Source of the DNA: Aldehydirespirator sp965203635
GTDB taxonomy: Bacteria; Actinomycetota; Acidimicrobiia; Acidimicrobiales; Aldehydirespiratoraceae
Length of the DNA stretch: 64,000 bases
Reading direction: 5' to 3'
Assembly (NCBI GenBank): GCA_965203635.1
Contig: OZ241903.1
Span: forward strand, 3,472,001-3,536,000
Positions 19,542 to 28,636 of the stretch are shown piece by piece; position 1 is the first letter of the stretch, and each line of letters starts with the position of its first letter. The notes beneath the pieces were generated by a model. The model made no database searches. It was not told the DNA's origin and was given only the letters and a program-made list of their open reading frames with translations. The position numbers and the translations under genes are program-made.

Positions 19542-21155
19542 TCATGGGACGATGTCGATGAGGTCGGTGAGCGGCACGTTCTCGCCGTTGCCGACGTCGG
19601 GATCGAAGGTCGTGAGCCGGTACAGGTCGCGGGCGCCGAGCTTGGTCGGGGAGAGCGAGTTGGCGGGATAACCCGGCAGAACGAAGTCGGTCAGCGTGTA
19701 GGCCCCCTGCTCGAACGTATCCGGCGTGAGATTCGGACCGGCCGCGGCCGCGATCTGAACGAACAGCGACAGATGGCCGCAGTAGCGGCGGACCGGGTTG
19801 AACCAGTTCTCGTCGTCATCGGCCAGGTCTGCGGTGGGCCGCAGGTCGGCGCCGATGCCGGCGGCGTTGACCGCCCGCACGCAGTCCTGGAACACATCGT
19901 CGTTCCAGATGTCGAGCTCGGAGGGGCCGTCCGAGGAGATGGCGCCCCGAGCCCACTCGTGGTCGAAGGTCTCTCCGAGATTGTTGAGCCCGGCCGCGTT
20001 GTTGCTCCAGATGGTCACCGAATCGAGCATCCCGTTCAGACCCAGGCCCCGGATGGTGGCGGCCGGGTTGCCGTTGATCATCACGGTGTCGGCGCCATCG
20101 GCCCTGATCCGTTCGGAGATGACCTGCATCAACTGGTCCTGAGCAGCGGTGTCGCCGTCGTTGGCGTCAAGGACGGCGGTGCCAACCACCTCGATCCCAC
20201 GCGCGCCGAGCCCCTCAAGCACCTTCGGCTCGTCGCCGGTCGAGGCCTGGTGCGACACCACGAACACGCTGACCCCGTCGGCTCGGCCGGTCTGGACCAG
20301 CAGGTCGAGGAGGTTGGACGTGTGATCCTCGGTGCTGGGCTCGACGTTGAACCACGGCGCCTGGGCCAGGGCGATCTCGTCGGGGGTGTGCTCGCCACCG
20401 ACGAGCACAGTGTTGTTGGTCCCGGCGAAGCAGGGGTCGGCGGTGCCGGCCAGCGGGCCGACGAATCCGAGCACAGCCGCGAACACCTCGTTGTCCTGGG
20501 TGAGGACCGTGCACGCCCGTTCTGCGTCGTCGGCGTCGATGGGGCTGTAGTAGTCGTACACGGCCTCGACCTTGCGGCCCAGGATCCCGCCGTTGGCGTT
20601 CAGGTCGTCGAGCAGGGCCTGGAAGACCCCCTGCTGGTCTCCCCAGCCTGCGGCCGTGAGCCCCATCTCCTGCAGGAGTTCGAAGTTGAGCATCGAGACG
20701 CCGATTGTGATCGTGTCAGGGGTCACGCCCCTCCACGACGCGGTGAGCTCTGAAGGGTCGTCGGGCGCCATGTTCGGGGTCAGTCGGCTCCACGTCAGGG
20801 GTGCCGCGGCCTCTTCGGGGGGCTCGTCGGCCGCGGCCTCCCCGTCGGCCTCGCCGGTCGGCTGCTCGGTTGCGCTGCTGTCCGCGTCCGGCTCGGAGTC
20901 CGGCTCGGTCGGTTCGGGGTCTCCCTCTGATGTCGTGGCCGTCTCTTCGGCCGTCTCCTCGGCCGGGCTGTCAGTGCCGGAGCCGTCGCTGCCGGAGCCG
21001 TCGACCTCGGTGCCGGCGCCGCCGGTGTCCGCCGCCGGCGCCTCGTCGTCCGTTTCGTCGCCGCCGCAGGCCGCAGCTGCCAGAGCCAACGCGGCAACGA
21101 GGGCCACCGCCCGCGCCCGAAGTGATCTCTGTGTCCGCTCGTGGATCATTGACAC
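19542..21155 (-). CDS. Periplasmic-binding lipoprotein of Liv-type importer, locus B
   Basis: Substrate-binding lipoprotein, 537 aa, with a signal peptide ending LALAAAAC (Cys30) and a Gly/Ser/Glu/Thr acidic linker to about residue 115. The binding domain starts near PDTITIGVSMLNFELLQEMG and has the ANGGILGRKVE segment characteristic of LivJ-type (Peripla_BP_6) proteins, so it is a more canonical member than the locus A protein. It is the third gene of the locus B run (mfs-livF, livHMG, binding protein), 113 bp after livHMG, and may have its own promoter. A start at the second ATG (21149) is also possible. Confidence 0.88.
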   Translation of the reverse strand: MSMIHERTQRSLRARAVALVAALALAAAACGGDETDDEAPAADTGGAGTEVDGSGSDGSGTDSPAEETAEETATTSEGDPEPTEPDSEPDADSSATEQPTGEADGEAAADEPPEEAAAPLTWSRLTPNMAPDDPSELTASWRGVTPDTITIGVSMLNFELLQEMGLTAAGWGDQQGVFQALLDDLNANGGILGRKVEAVYDYYSPIDADDAERACTVLTQDNEVFAAVLGFVGPLAGTADPCFAGTNNTVLVGGEHTPDEIALAQAPWFNVEPSTEDHTSNLLDLLVQTGRADGVSVFVVSHQASTGDEPKVLEGLGARGIEVVGTAVLDANDGDTAAQDQLMQVISERIRADGADTVMINGNPAATIRGLGLNGMLDSVTIWSNNAAGLNNLGETFDHEWARGAISSDGPSELDIWNDDVFQDCVRAVNAAGIGADLRPTADLADDDENWFNPVRRYCGHLSLFVQIAAAAGPNLTPDTFEQGAYTLTDFVLPGYPANSLSPTKLGARDLYRLTTFDPDVGNGENVPLTDLIDIVP

Positions 21156-21228
21156 CGTGCTCCTCCAGGGTTTCCGCTGGTCCAGTGGCGGGGATTCGCC
21201 AACACGGACTGCCTCCGACGGGCGGCGC

Positions 21229-21234
21229 AGTATA
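21229..21234 (-). promoter_or_regulatory. Possible -10 element for the locus B binding-protein gene
   Basis: TATACT on the minus strand about 75 nt before the ATG, preceded by the direct repeat GTCGGTAT-CAG-GTCGGTAT. No good -35 is present. Upstream, CCGCC-GAG-GGCGG-like pairing could end livHMG transcription. Weak evidence. Confidence 0.3.
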
Positions 21235-21268
21235 CCGACCTGATACCGACCCGCCGAGGCGGACGCGG

Positions 21269-24091
21269 CTAGCCGGTCGCGGTGTCGCTAGCAGTGCCGA
21301 GATAGCTGGCGACGACCAGCGGGTCGTTCCTGACCTCGTCGGGCGTGCCCGCCGCGATCACCGACCCGGACTCCAGGCAGTACACCCGATCGCTGACTCC
21401 CATGATCACCGTCATGTCGTGCTCGATCAGCAGGATTCCGGCGCCCAGCTCGCTGCGGATCCTGCGGACGAGGGGGGCGAACGCCTCGGTCTCGCGCTGG
21501 GCGACGCCGGCGGTGGGCTCGTCCAGGCACAGCATTCGGGCGTCGAGCGCCAGCAAACCGGCCAGCTCGACAATGCGCCGGGAGCCGGTGGAAAGGTCCG
21601 ACACGTAGTGGTCGGCGTAGGCGCCCAGGCCGAACCAGTCGATCAGCTCGTCGGCCTCGGCGCGGCGGCGTCTCTCGTTGACCAGAGTGTGGGGCAAGTG
21701 CAGCGCAGTCGAGAGGAACGGCGTGCGGCCTCTGGCCTCCAACGCCACCATCACCGTCTCACGCACGGTCAGCTCCGGGAACAGCGTGGCCCCCTGGAAC
21801 GTCCGACCCAGGCCGGCACGGGCCCGGCGCGCGGCCGACACGCCGGTCAGGTCCCGTCCCATCAGCTCTACGCGGCCCTCGCAGCCGACCATCCCGCCGA
21901 CCGCGTTCATCAGGGTGGTCTTGCCGGCGCCGTTCGTGCCGATCAGGCCGACGATCTCATCGCGGCGCACCTCGACGCTGACCTGCGACACGGCCTGATT
22001 GCCGCCGAAGCGCACCGACACGTTCTCGGTCCGCATCACAACCTCACCGATGTCGATGCCGGCCGGGTCCCGGCGGCTCAGGCTGGCGGGCGAGGCCGGG
22101 GTGACACTGGGAGCATCCTCGGTCGGCAGTCGGGATTCGAGCCAGCTCAGCAGACCGTCCCGGGCTGCGTAGACCACCTGGATGAAGCCGCCGGGCAGGT
22201 ACATGATGATGACCAGCAGCCCGATGCTCGAGGTGAACAGCGGCACCAGATCGTTGTCGCCGAAGAAGGCCGGCATCCCCTCGACCCACACTGCTCCCAG
22301 CACCGCGCCGGTGACCGAGCCCAGCCCGCCGATCACGGCCATGCCGACAACCCGCAGCGAGTCCTCGACCTGGAACAGCACCTGCGAGAACCGGATGTTC
22401 TGCACCAGGCCGCCCAGCAGCGCGCCGCCGAAGCCGGCGAGCCCCCCGGCCAGGGCGAACGCGGTGAGCTTGGCCCTGGTGGGGCTCACGGTGTAGGCGG
22501 AGGCACCGGCCGCGTTGTCACGCACTGCGATGGTGGAGCGGCCGATGCCGCTGCGCCGCAGCCTCGACACCACGGCATAGGCGATCACAAAACCACCCAG
22601 CGTGAAGTAGTAGTACGACCGCTGAGACGAGAGATCGATGCCGAACAGCGTGCCCCGGTCGTAGGGAACGCTCGTACTGCTCCCGCCGGTGAAGAACGGT
22701 CGGCGGAACAGGTACTGGGTCGATGCGATCGAGAACGCGAACGTGCTCACCGCCAGCATCAGGCCGCGCACCCGCAGCGCTCCAGCGCCGATGAGCAAGG
22801 CCGCCAGAGCGGTGAACAGGGTCGCCAGCAGGATCGACACCACGAAGGGCACGCCGGCTGCCTCCAAGTCGATCAGGCGGAAGCTACGCCAGCCGATATC
22901 GAGCTCTACTCCCCGGCTGAACGCCGCTCCCGACAGCGCTCCGATCCCCGCGAAGGCCATCTGCGACAGCGACAGCTGGCCCGACCAGCCCGTGATCACC
23001 GTGACCGACATGGCGCAGATGGCGAAGCCCAGAACCGTCGCGTACAGCAGATGCCTGGACGGCAGCGTCACGATCAGTGGCAGGACGATGGCGAAGGCCA
23101 GGGTGGCCGCGAGCGTGATCCGGGGCAGGGCCCGGACCCATCGCAGCCGTTCGAGGCGGGCCGGCACCGGCCGGATGCGGGGAACGAATGCCAGGATCGC
23201 CTCCTCGGGGCTGCCGCGGCTCTGCACGTAGACCGCCACCAGCACCGCGCAGAACAGCAGGAAGTCGATCAGCCCGGCCTCGGACAGGTAGTTGAACCTC
23301 ACCACCGACTCGGCTACCCCGATGGCGAGCCCCGCCATGACTGCTCTGGGGAAGGATCTCATTCCTGCCACGGCGGCCGCGGCCAGTGCTCGGGCCAGGG
23401 TGAGCGGTCCCAGGTTCGCCAGGCCGGTCACTGCTCCCGACTGGCCGCTCAGCAGGATGATCGACAGAGACGACAGCAGGCCGGCTGCCGTCCACACGAA
23501 CGTGGACACCACCTTCGGGTTCACGCCCGACAAGCGGGCCAAGTCGGGGTTGCCGGCCGACGCGGCGACTGCACGCCCGAAGGTCGTGCGGTTCAGCATC
23601 CAGCCCAGAGCGAAGGCGACAATGGGCACCACCACGATGATCGCCACCTGTGGAGCGGTGATGCGCAGGCCGAACGGTGCGTTCTCCCAAGTGGTGCGGG
23701 CCGCCACCGGATAGCGCTGCGTAGTGTCGTTGATGTCGGGGAACGCGGCGATCACCGCCCGCATCAGCTGGGCTACCCCCACGGTGGCCACCAGCAGTAT
23801 CACCCGGGGACGGCTGAACAGGCGGCGCACGACGGTCAGTTCCACCAGCGCGCCGGCCAACGTGCCTATCAGCAGGGCGGTGGCCAGGCCGATCCAGAAG
23901 GGGAAGCCCCAGTCGATCTGCATCAGGGCGAACAAGCCGGCCGCGGGCAGCCCCAGGTTCCCCACCGCGAAGTTGATCACCCGGGTGGAGCGGTAGATGA
24001 GGACGATGCCCATGGCGAGCATGCCGATGACCAGGCCCGTGACCGCTCCGTTGAACACGAGCTGCTTTGTGATCCAGGCTGCCAGGACCAC
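21269..24091 (-). CDS. LivH-LivM-LivG three-in-one ABC transporter protein, locus B
   Basis: Paralogue of the 12313-15234 gene, 940 aa. LivH-like domain about 1-290 (YRSTRVINFAVGNLG), LivM-like about 320-640 (TGWSGQLSLSQMAFAGIG, GRSTIAVRDN), linker about 641-680, LivG-like ATPase about 685-935. Walker A GTNGAGKTT starts near 718, the signature is LSTGSRR (again not LSYG), Walker B LCLDEPTAG, then EHDM. The start is 6 nt after the stop of mfs-livF, so the two are co-translated. Both paralogues share the C-terminal pattern RxDPLVxASYLGT. Conservation of the fused layout in two diverged copies argues that the architecture is functional, not an assembly artefact. Confidence 0.92.
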   Translation of the reverse strand: MVLAAWITKQLVFNGAVTGLVIGMLAMGIVLIYRSTRVINFAVGNLGLPAAGLFALMQIDWGFPFWIGLATALLIGTLAGALVELTVVRRLFSRPRVILLVATVGVAQLMRAVIAAFPDINDTTQRYPVAARTTWENAPFGLRITAPQVAIIVVVPIVAFALGWMLNRTTFGRAVAASAGNPDLARLSGVNPKVVSTFVWTAAGLLSSLSIILLSGQSGAVTGLANLGPLTLARALAAAAVAGMRSFPRAVMAGLAIGVAESVVRFNYLSEAGLIDFLLFCAVLVAVYVQSRGSPEEAILAFVPRIRPVPARLERLRWVRALPRITLAATLAFAIVLPLIVTLPSRHLLYATVLGFAICAMSVTVITGWSGQLSLSQMAFAGIGALSGAAFSRGVELDIGWRSFRLIDLEAAGVPFVVSILLATLFTALAALLIGAGALRVRGLMLAVSTFAFSIASTQYLFRRPFFTGGSSTSVPYDRGTLFGIDLSSQRSYYYFTLGGFVIAYAVVSRLRRSGIGRSTIAVRDNAAGASAYTVSPTRAKLTAFALAGGLAGFGGALLGGLVQNIRFSQVLFQVEDSLRVVGMAVIGGLGSVTGAVLGAVWVEGMPAFFGDNDLVPLFTSSIGLLVIIMYLPGGFIQVVYAARDGLLSWLESRLPTEDAPSVTPASPASLSRRDPAGIDIGEVVMRTENVSVRFGGNQAVSQVSVEVRRDEIVGLIGTNGAGKTTLMNAVGGMVGCEGRVELMGRDLTGVSAARRARAGLGRTFQGATLFPELTVRETVMVALEARGRTPFLSTALHLPHTLVNERRRRAEADELIDWFGLGAYADHYVSDLSTGSRRIVELAGLLALDARMLCLDEPTAGVAQRETEAFAPLVRRIRSELGAGILLIEHDMTVIMGVSDRVYCLESGSVIAAGTPDEVRNDPLVVASYLGTASDTATG

Positions 24092-24097
24092 CGCGGC

Positions 24098-26446
24098 TCA
24101 GCTTCCGTTGCCCGGGTCGGAGGGCGATCCGGTGCTATCAGCCCCGGCGCCGTCGCCGGAGCCTGTGCTGCCGGCCCCGGCGTCGCCGGCAGCGCCCGGT
24201 GCCGGGTCGGTGCCGGCGCCGAACAGCACTGCGTGCAGCAGCTCGGGCCGCTCGACGAGCTCCTGTGCCGGCCCGGCGTGACGAACCTCCCCCTTCTCGA
24301 GGAACACCGTGTCGTCGGCCAGCGACAGCGCCAGGTTGAGTGACTGCTCCACCACGATCATCGTCTGCCCGGCCTCACGCAGCCGCTGGAGTCCGGCCAC
24401 CAGGTCTTGGACGATGGTGGGGGCCAGTCCGAGGCTCATCTCGTCGATGATGAGGATCTCGGGGTCGTGCATCATTACCCGGGCCAGCGCCAGCATCTGC
24501 TGCTGCCCGCCGGAGAGGTCGCCGGCTCGCTCACCGAGACGGCCCTCGAGCTGTTCGAACATCTCGACCACCCGGTCGATGCGCCGTTGCACGTCGGCGG
24601 GGTCCCGCCGGAACTTGTAGGCGCCGATGCGAAGGTTGTCCTCGATGCTCAGCTCACGGAACACCCCCCGCCCGCCGGGCAGCATCTGCACGCCCATGGC
24701 GGAGCGCTGCTCCGGGGTGGTGTAGGTGATCGAGCGCCCGTGCATGCGGATCTCGCCCCGCTCGGGCGTGAACAGTCCGGTGACCACGCTCAGCGCGGTC
24801 GACTTGCCCGCGCCGTTGGCGCCGAGCAGGGCCAACGTCTTGCCCTGAGCCACCTCGAAGGAGACGTCGAAGAGCACCTGCACCGCGCCGTAGCTGAAGT
24901 CGATGTTGCTGGCCTGCAGCGCCGGGGTGGACTCCGGGTCGATGCGCCTGCGGTCGTGCTCGGCCAGCTCCTCGGTGAGTTCGGCAACCACCATCGACAG
25001 GTCGTGCTTGATCGACCGCGAGCCCCGGATCAGGAAGAGCGAGCCGATGGTCACGGCCGGGAGGGACAGTACGGTCACCGCGGTCTGCACCCCGTAGGAG
25101 TCGACGAGGAACGCCGCCACCAGTGATCCGCCCACTGCGCCGAACAGGAAGATGAACAGGGTGATCAACGCTGAGCCCAGGCCTCGCAGCCGGTAGGGCA
25201 CGATCGACCACACCACCGGAGCGACCATCGCGAATGCGGCTGACGACAGCACGGTGCGGGGCACGTCCACCACCACGAACAGGTACTCGTTGGGCATGGC
25301 GAACTGCAGCGGCACCAGGAACGCGGTCGGCAGCAGCAGGCCCCCGATCAGGCGCAGAGTCAACGACGGGTCGCGGCGGTACAGCCGATCGAAGCGCAGC
25401 CCCACCAGCGGCAGCACCACCGCCGCGGCGAAACCGGCTACCGAAGTGGCCGCCCCCCGCCCGAACGTGCCGAGACCGAACTCGTCCTCCAGGAACAGGT
25501 TCGACTGCACGGGAATCGTGAACAGCACGAAGCCCAGAGCGACGAACGCGAACAGCACCGCTCTGACGGTCTGGATCCTCAGCAGCCGGGCGAAGGCAGC
25601 CTCCACCGAGATGGGAGCGGGGTCGGGGTCGGTGATCACCTGGCTGAGGACAGACGTCTTCTCCCACTGGCCCCTGGTCGGTTCGGGGATCCTGAAGGCG
25701 GCCACCGCGAACACCGCCACCGGCAGGCCCAGCAGGAAGAACGCCCACCGCCAGCCCTCGTCACCGCCGGCGACCCACGCCACGGTGCCCACCGCGATCG
25801 GGCTGATGGCGGCCACGGCCCGGCCCGTGGACTGGGTGAGCCCGCCGATGCGGCCCCGAACCCCGATGGGGTAGGTGTCGGCCAGCAGCGAGCTGTGCAC
25901 CGGGATCGTGTTCGACTTGGCGATGCCGGCACCGAAGCGGGTCCAGAACAGCATGAACGCGTTCACCGCAAAGCCCGAGAGGAACACCATCGCCGAGAAC
26001 AACGCGCTGGCAACCCCGACGATCGGTGCTCGTCTGATGCGGTCGGCCAGCCAGCCCATCGGGAAGGCGCCCAGCACCACGAAGGCCGCTGAGGCCGACG
26101 CTATGAAGGTGATCGTGCCGTCGGAGACGCCGAAGGTGTCGCGGATGTCGGGGGCCAGCACGGCCATGGCGGCCTGTTCGAGCTCGTCGAGGCTGTTGAG
26201 CACGAGCAGCACGATGAAGGTGAAGGCACCGCCCATCGCGAGGCCCTCGCGCAGCGGCACCTCCTCTTCGCCGACCCCAGGCAGGAGGTCGTCGGCGAAG
26301 AGCACCTGCTCACCGGCGCGGGCCTGAGCGCCGCGCCGAGCCGACTCCTCCGACAGCAGTGTCGCGGTGAGAGCAGCGGTGTCGTCCTCGGCGGTCCCCG
26401 CAGGCTCAGCCGCTCCGGGACCCTGGTCGGGGTGGTCGTCAGTCAC
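24098..26446 (-). CDS. MFS permease-LivF ATPase fusion, locus B
   Basis: Paralogue of the 15266-17485 gene, 782 aa. The N-terminus (about 1-60) is acidic and ends in the shared DDLLPGVGEEEVPLREGL segment. The MFS domain (about 62-480) has GWLADRIRRAP in the helix 2-3 loop, the MFS signature position. The LivF-like ATPase (about 515-745) has Walker A GANGAGKST near 542, signature LSGGQQQMLAL, Walker B LIIDEMSLGLAP and VEQSLN. A Gly/Ala/Asp/Ser-rich tail of about 37 residues follows. It heads the locus B run. Between it and the upstream xerC gene lies only 65 bp containing a half-repeat, so its promoter is not evident. Confidence 0.9.
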   Translation of the reverse strand: MTDDHPDQGPGAAEPAGTAEDDTAALTATLLSEESARRGAQARAGEQVLFADDLLPGVGEEEVPLREGLAMGGAFTFIVLLVLNSLDELEQAAMAVLAPDIRDTFGVSDGTITFIASASAAFVVLGAFPMGWLADRIRRAPIVGVASALFSAMVFLSGFAVNAFMLFWTRFGAGIAKSNTIPVHSSLLADTYPIGVRGRIGGLTQSTGRAVAAISPIAVGTVAWVAGGDEGWRWAFFLLGLPVAVFAVAAFRIPEPTRGQWEKTSVLSQVITDPDPAPISVEAAFARLLRIQTVRAVLFAFVALGFVLFTIPVQSNLFLEDEFGLGTFGRGAATSVAGFAAAVVLPLVGLRFDRLYRRDPSLTLRLIGGLLLPTAFLVPLQFAMPNEYLFVVVDVPRTVLSSAAFAMVAPVVWSIVPYRLRGLGSALITLFIFLFGAVGGSLVAAFLVDSYGVQTAVTVLSLPAVTIGSLFLIRGSRSIKHDLSMVVAELTEELAEHDRRRIDPESTPALQASNIDFSYGAVQVLFDVSFEVAQGKTLALLGANGAGKSTALSVVTGLFTPERGEIRMHGRSITYTTPEQRSAMGVQMLPGGRGVFRELSIEDNLRIGAYKFRRDPADVQRRIDRVVEMFEQLEGRLGERAGDLSGGQQQMLALARVMMHDPEILIIDEMSLGLAPTIVQDLVAGLQRLREAGQTMIVVEQSLNLALSLADDTVFLEKGEVRHAGPAQELVERPELLHAVLFGAGTDPAPGAAGDAGAGSTGSGDGAGADSTGSPSDPGNGS

Positions 26447-26460
26447 CAGCCAGCAAACCT

Positions 26461-26493
26461 AGAGGCCGAGCGACTAGGTGCGCGAGTCCGGCT
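26461..26493 (+). repeat. Left half of the dispersed repeat
   Basis: AGAGGCCGAGCGACTAGG followed by TGCGCGAGTCCGGCT, matching the first 33 bases of the copy at 19406 with about four differences. It lies between xerC and the locus B mfs-livF gene, antisense to both. The conserved right half (GGCCCGAGCGGCCC) is missing. Confidence 0.65.
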
Positions 26494-26511
26494 ACCTACC
26501 TGCGTGGTCCC

Positions 26512-27411
26512 TTAGGCCCTGGGATGCGATGTCCGGTGCACCTCCCGCAGGCGCTCGCGGCTGACGTGGGTGTAGATCTGGGTGCTGGCGATGTCGGCGT
26601 GGCCCAGCAGCTCCTGCACGGCCCGGAGGTCGGCGCCACCGTCGAGCAGGTGAGTGGCGAAGGTGTGACGCAGGGCGTGCGGATGGGTCGGCACGACGCT
26701 GCGGCGATCGATGACCCGGCGCACGTCGCGGGGGGTCATGGCCCGGCCCCGCTGGTTGAGGAAGACAGCGTCAACAGGGGTGTCGACGGTGACGAACGAG
26801 TTGCGGTGATCCGCCAGCCAGGCACGCAGCGCGGCTACGGCCGGATCGCTGAGCGGCACCAGGCGCTGCTTGGAGCCCTTGCCCCAGACCCGGACCTCGG
26901 TCCTGTCCAGATCCATGTCCTCGTGGCGGAGGCCGCACAGCTCGCTCACCCGCAGACCGCTTCCGTACAGCGTCTCGACTATGGCCAGATCGCGGGCATC
27001 GCGGGCCTGGTCGTTCCCGGCACGGGCCGGCTTGGAGATGAGCGTGTGGATCTGGTCGTCCTTGAGCACCTGCGGCAGCTTCGACGGCCCCCTGGGCGGG
27101 GCCAGCCCGAGCGTCGGGTCGGCGACCACACGACCGGTGCGGCGGGCCCAGTCGAAGTAGCGTCGCAGCACCGAGACCTTGCGGCTGATGGTGCGGGCCG
27201 CGTAGCGGTTGGCGCCCAGTTCGGCCAGGTAGCGGCGCAGAGTCCTCCGGTCCACCGCCGAGGGACCGGCCACACCCGCCTCCTCGAGCCATTGCACAGC
27301 CGCAGTGGCGTCTCGTGCGTACACGGCCCGGGTGGAGTCGGCCACGCCGCTGAGCGAGTCCAGCCACGCTTCCAGACCCCAGTTGTCCACAATCCGAGTG
27401 TAGTTTTCCAC
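26512..27411 (-). CDS. xerC: Tyrosine recombinase XerC
   Basis: Site-specific recombinase that resolves chromosome dimers at dif, 299 aa as usual. The N-terminal SAM-like DNA-binding domain is at about 10-95 and the catalytic domain at about 115-290. Catalytic residues are visible: Arg in GSGLRVSELCGL, Lys in GKGSKQR, HxxR in HALRHTFATHLL, His in LLGHADI, and the Tyr nucleophile in QIYTHVSRERL. The start is a GTG at 27411. Its position next to dprA and comM is the normal actinobacterial chromosomal one, so this is a housekeeping Xer rather than a phage integrase. Its GTG may alternatively lie 21 nt downstream. Confidence 0.9.
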   Translation of the reverse strand: MENYTRIVDNWGLEAWLDSLSGVADSTRAVYARDATAAVQWLEEAGVAGPSAVDRRTLRRYLAELGANRYAARTISRKVSVLRRYFDWARRTGRVVADPTLGLAPPRGPSKLPQVLKDDQIHTLISKPARAGNDQARDARDLAIVETLYGSGLRVSELCGLRHEDMDLDRTEVRVWGKGSKQRLVPLSDPAVAALRAWLADHRNSFVTVDTPVDAVFLNQRGRAMTPRDVRRVIDRRSVVPTHPHALRHTFATHLLDGGADLRAVQELLGHADIASTQIYTHVSRERLREVHRTSHPRA

Positions 27412-27451
27412 ACGGTCCTTGCCGTGACCGCCACGACGGAGCTCAGCCCTT

Positions 27452-28636
27452 CTAGGCCCGCAGGACGAGGGCGCCGTCGCGGGCCAGCAGGCCGAGGCGT
27501 TCCAGGCCCTCGGCGGCCACGAGCACGTCGGGCGCGGGCGCTCCGGCCCGCAGCACCAGCGCGTCGAGGCTCACCGGTCCGTCGTCGAGCAGGTCGAGCA
27601 GCCTCCTCTGGAGCGAATCGAGGCCGTCGATGTCGATCTGGCCGCCCATCGGGTTGACGACACCGGCGCGGGCGCGCTGCACGAAACCGCCGGCAGCACC
27701 CGCGGTAGCAAGGCCCAAAGCGACGAGCACGTCCTCGGTCGAGCAGGCCGGAGCGCAGCCTTCGCTCAAGAGCAGATTGGTGCCCTCCGCGGCCGGGTTG
27801 CGTACCGAACCGGGCACGGCCATGACGGTGACCTCACGCCGGATGGCCTCCTCGACTGTGTGCATCGAGCCTCCGGCCCGCTTGGACTCGACCACCACGA
27901 CCACATCGGCCAGCGCGGCCAGCAGCCGGTTGCGGGCCGGGAAGCGCCAGCCCTCCGGCTCGGCGCCCAAGGGCGCCTCGCCCAGCAGAGTCCCGGCTGA
28001 GGCGACGGCGTCCCACAGATCGCGATTGCCCCGGGGATAGACCACGTCGAGGCCGCTGCCCACCACCCCCACCACCGGAGCGGCGTCCGCGGCCAGCGCG
28101 CCCCGATGGGCGGCCCCGTCGATCCCCAGGGCCAGGCCCGAGACCACCGTCACGCCGGCTGAAGCCAGCCCTGCCCCCAGCTCCATGGCCACCGAGCGTC
28201 CCGTGGGGGTGCACCGGCGGGTGCCCACGATGGCCACTGCCGGTGCGACCGGATCGGGCACCCGTCCCCGGCGGAACAGGATCGGCGCCGGGTCGAGGTC
28301 GTCCCTGATGGCCGGCGGATGCTGGCTATTCGTCTTCGTCGTCACCCAGGCGTCGAGTGACTCGAGCTGCTCGGCGACCGCGGCGAGGTCGGCACCGCGG
28401 GCATGGTCCCTCCAGACGTCATGAAGGTCCTCGCCGGCCACCCACTTGGCCATCTGGCCCATCTCCACCTTCTTCCAGACCTTCGCCGGATCCTGCTTGC
28501 CCAGCAGCCGCTGAAGCCGCCACGGCGTCGCCCGCGGCAGCGTGGCCAGCGCGGCGGCGTGGGCTCCCCGGTCAGCGCGAGCATCCCGCTCGGCGTGGGC
28601 TCCCCGGTCGGTCGGCGGTGCGAGTGTCTCAGCCAT
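27452..28636 (-). CDS. dprA: DNA-processing protein DprA
   Basis: Binds incoming single-stranded DNA and loads RecA during natural transformation. 394 aa from the ATG at 28636, which overlaps the comM stop by 8 nt; earlier in-frame starts lie inside comM. The N-terminal helical region (about 1-115) includes a short duplicated Gly-Ala-His-Ala segment from a tandem DNA repeat. The Rossmann domain (about 120-330) shows VAIVGTRRCTPTG, SGLALGIDGAAHRGAL and the GSGLDVVYPRGNRDL and FPARNR motifs. A C-terminal winged-helix region follows (about 340-394). It lies in the xerC-dprA-comM group. Confidence 0.92.
   Translation of the reverse strand: MAETLAPPTDRGAHAERDARADRGAHAAALATLPRATPWRLQRLLGKQDPAKVWKKVEMGQMAKWVAGEDLHDVWRDHARGADLAAVAEQLESLDAWVTTKTNSQHPPAIRDDLDPAPILFRRGRVPDPVAPAVAIVGTRRCTPTGRSVAMELGAGLASAGVTVVSGLALGIDGAAHRGALAADAAPVVGVVGSGLDVVYPRGNRDLWDAVASAGTLLGEAPLGAEPEGWRFPARNRLLAALADVVVVVESKRAGGSMHTVEEAIRREVTVMAVPGSVRNPAAEGTNLLLSEGCAPACSTEDVLVALGLATAGAAGGFVQRARAGVVNPMGGQIDIDGLDSLQRRLLDLLDDGPVSLDALVLRAGAPAPDVLVAAEGLERLGLLARDGALVLRA

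Noticed and set aside
20801..24343. Very long open frame (1180 codons) on the plus strand opposite the locus B transporter genes
   Set aside because: Its product is Arg/Gly/His/Gln-rich without domains and lies opposite a gene with clear LivHMG motifs. Long antisense frames are expected at this GC content.
26512..27411. Tyrosine recombinase as a sign of an integrated phage or genomic island
   Set aside because: It sits in the conserved xerC-dprA-comM arrangement, has normal XerC length, and no attachment repeats or phage genes are near.
28555..28625. Short tandem GGGGAGCCCACGCCG repeat near the dprA start
   Set aside because: Only two copies, coding for a low-complexity N-terminal stretch; slippage product without further signal.
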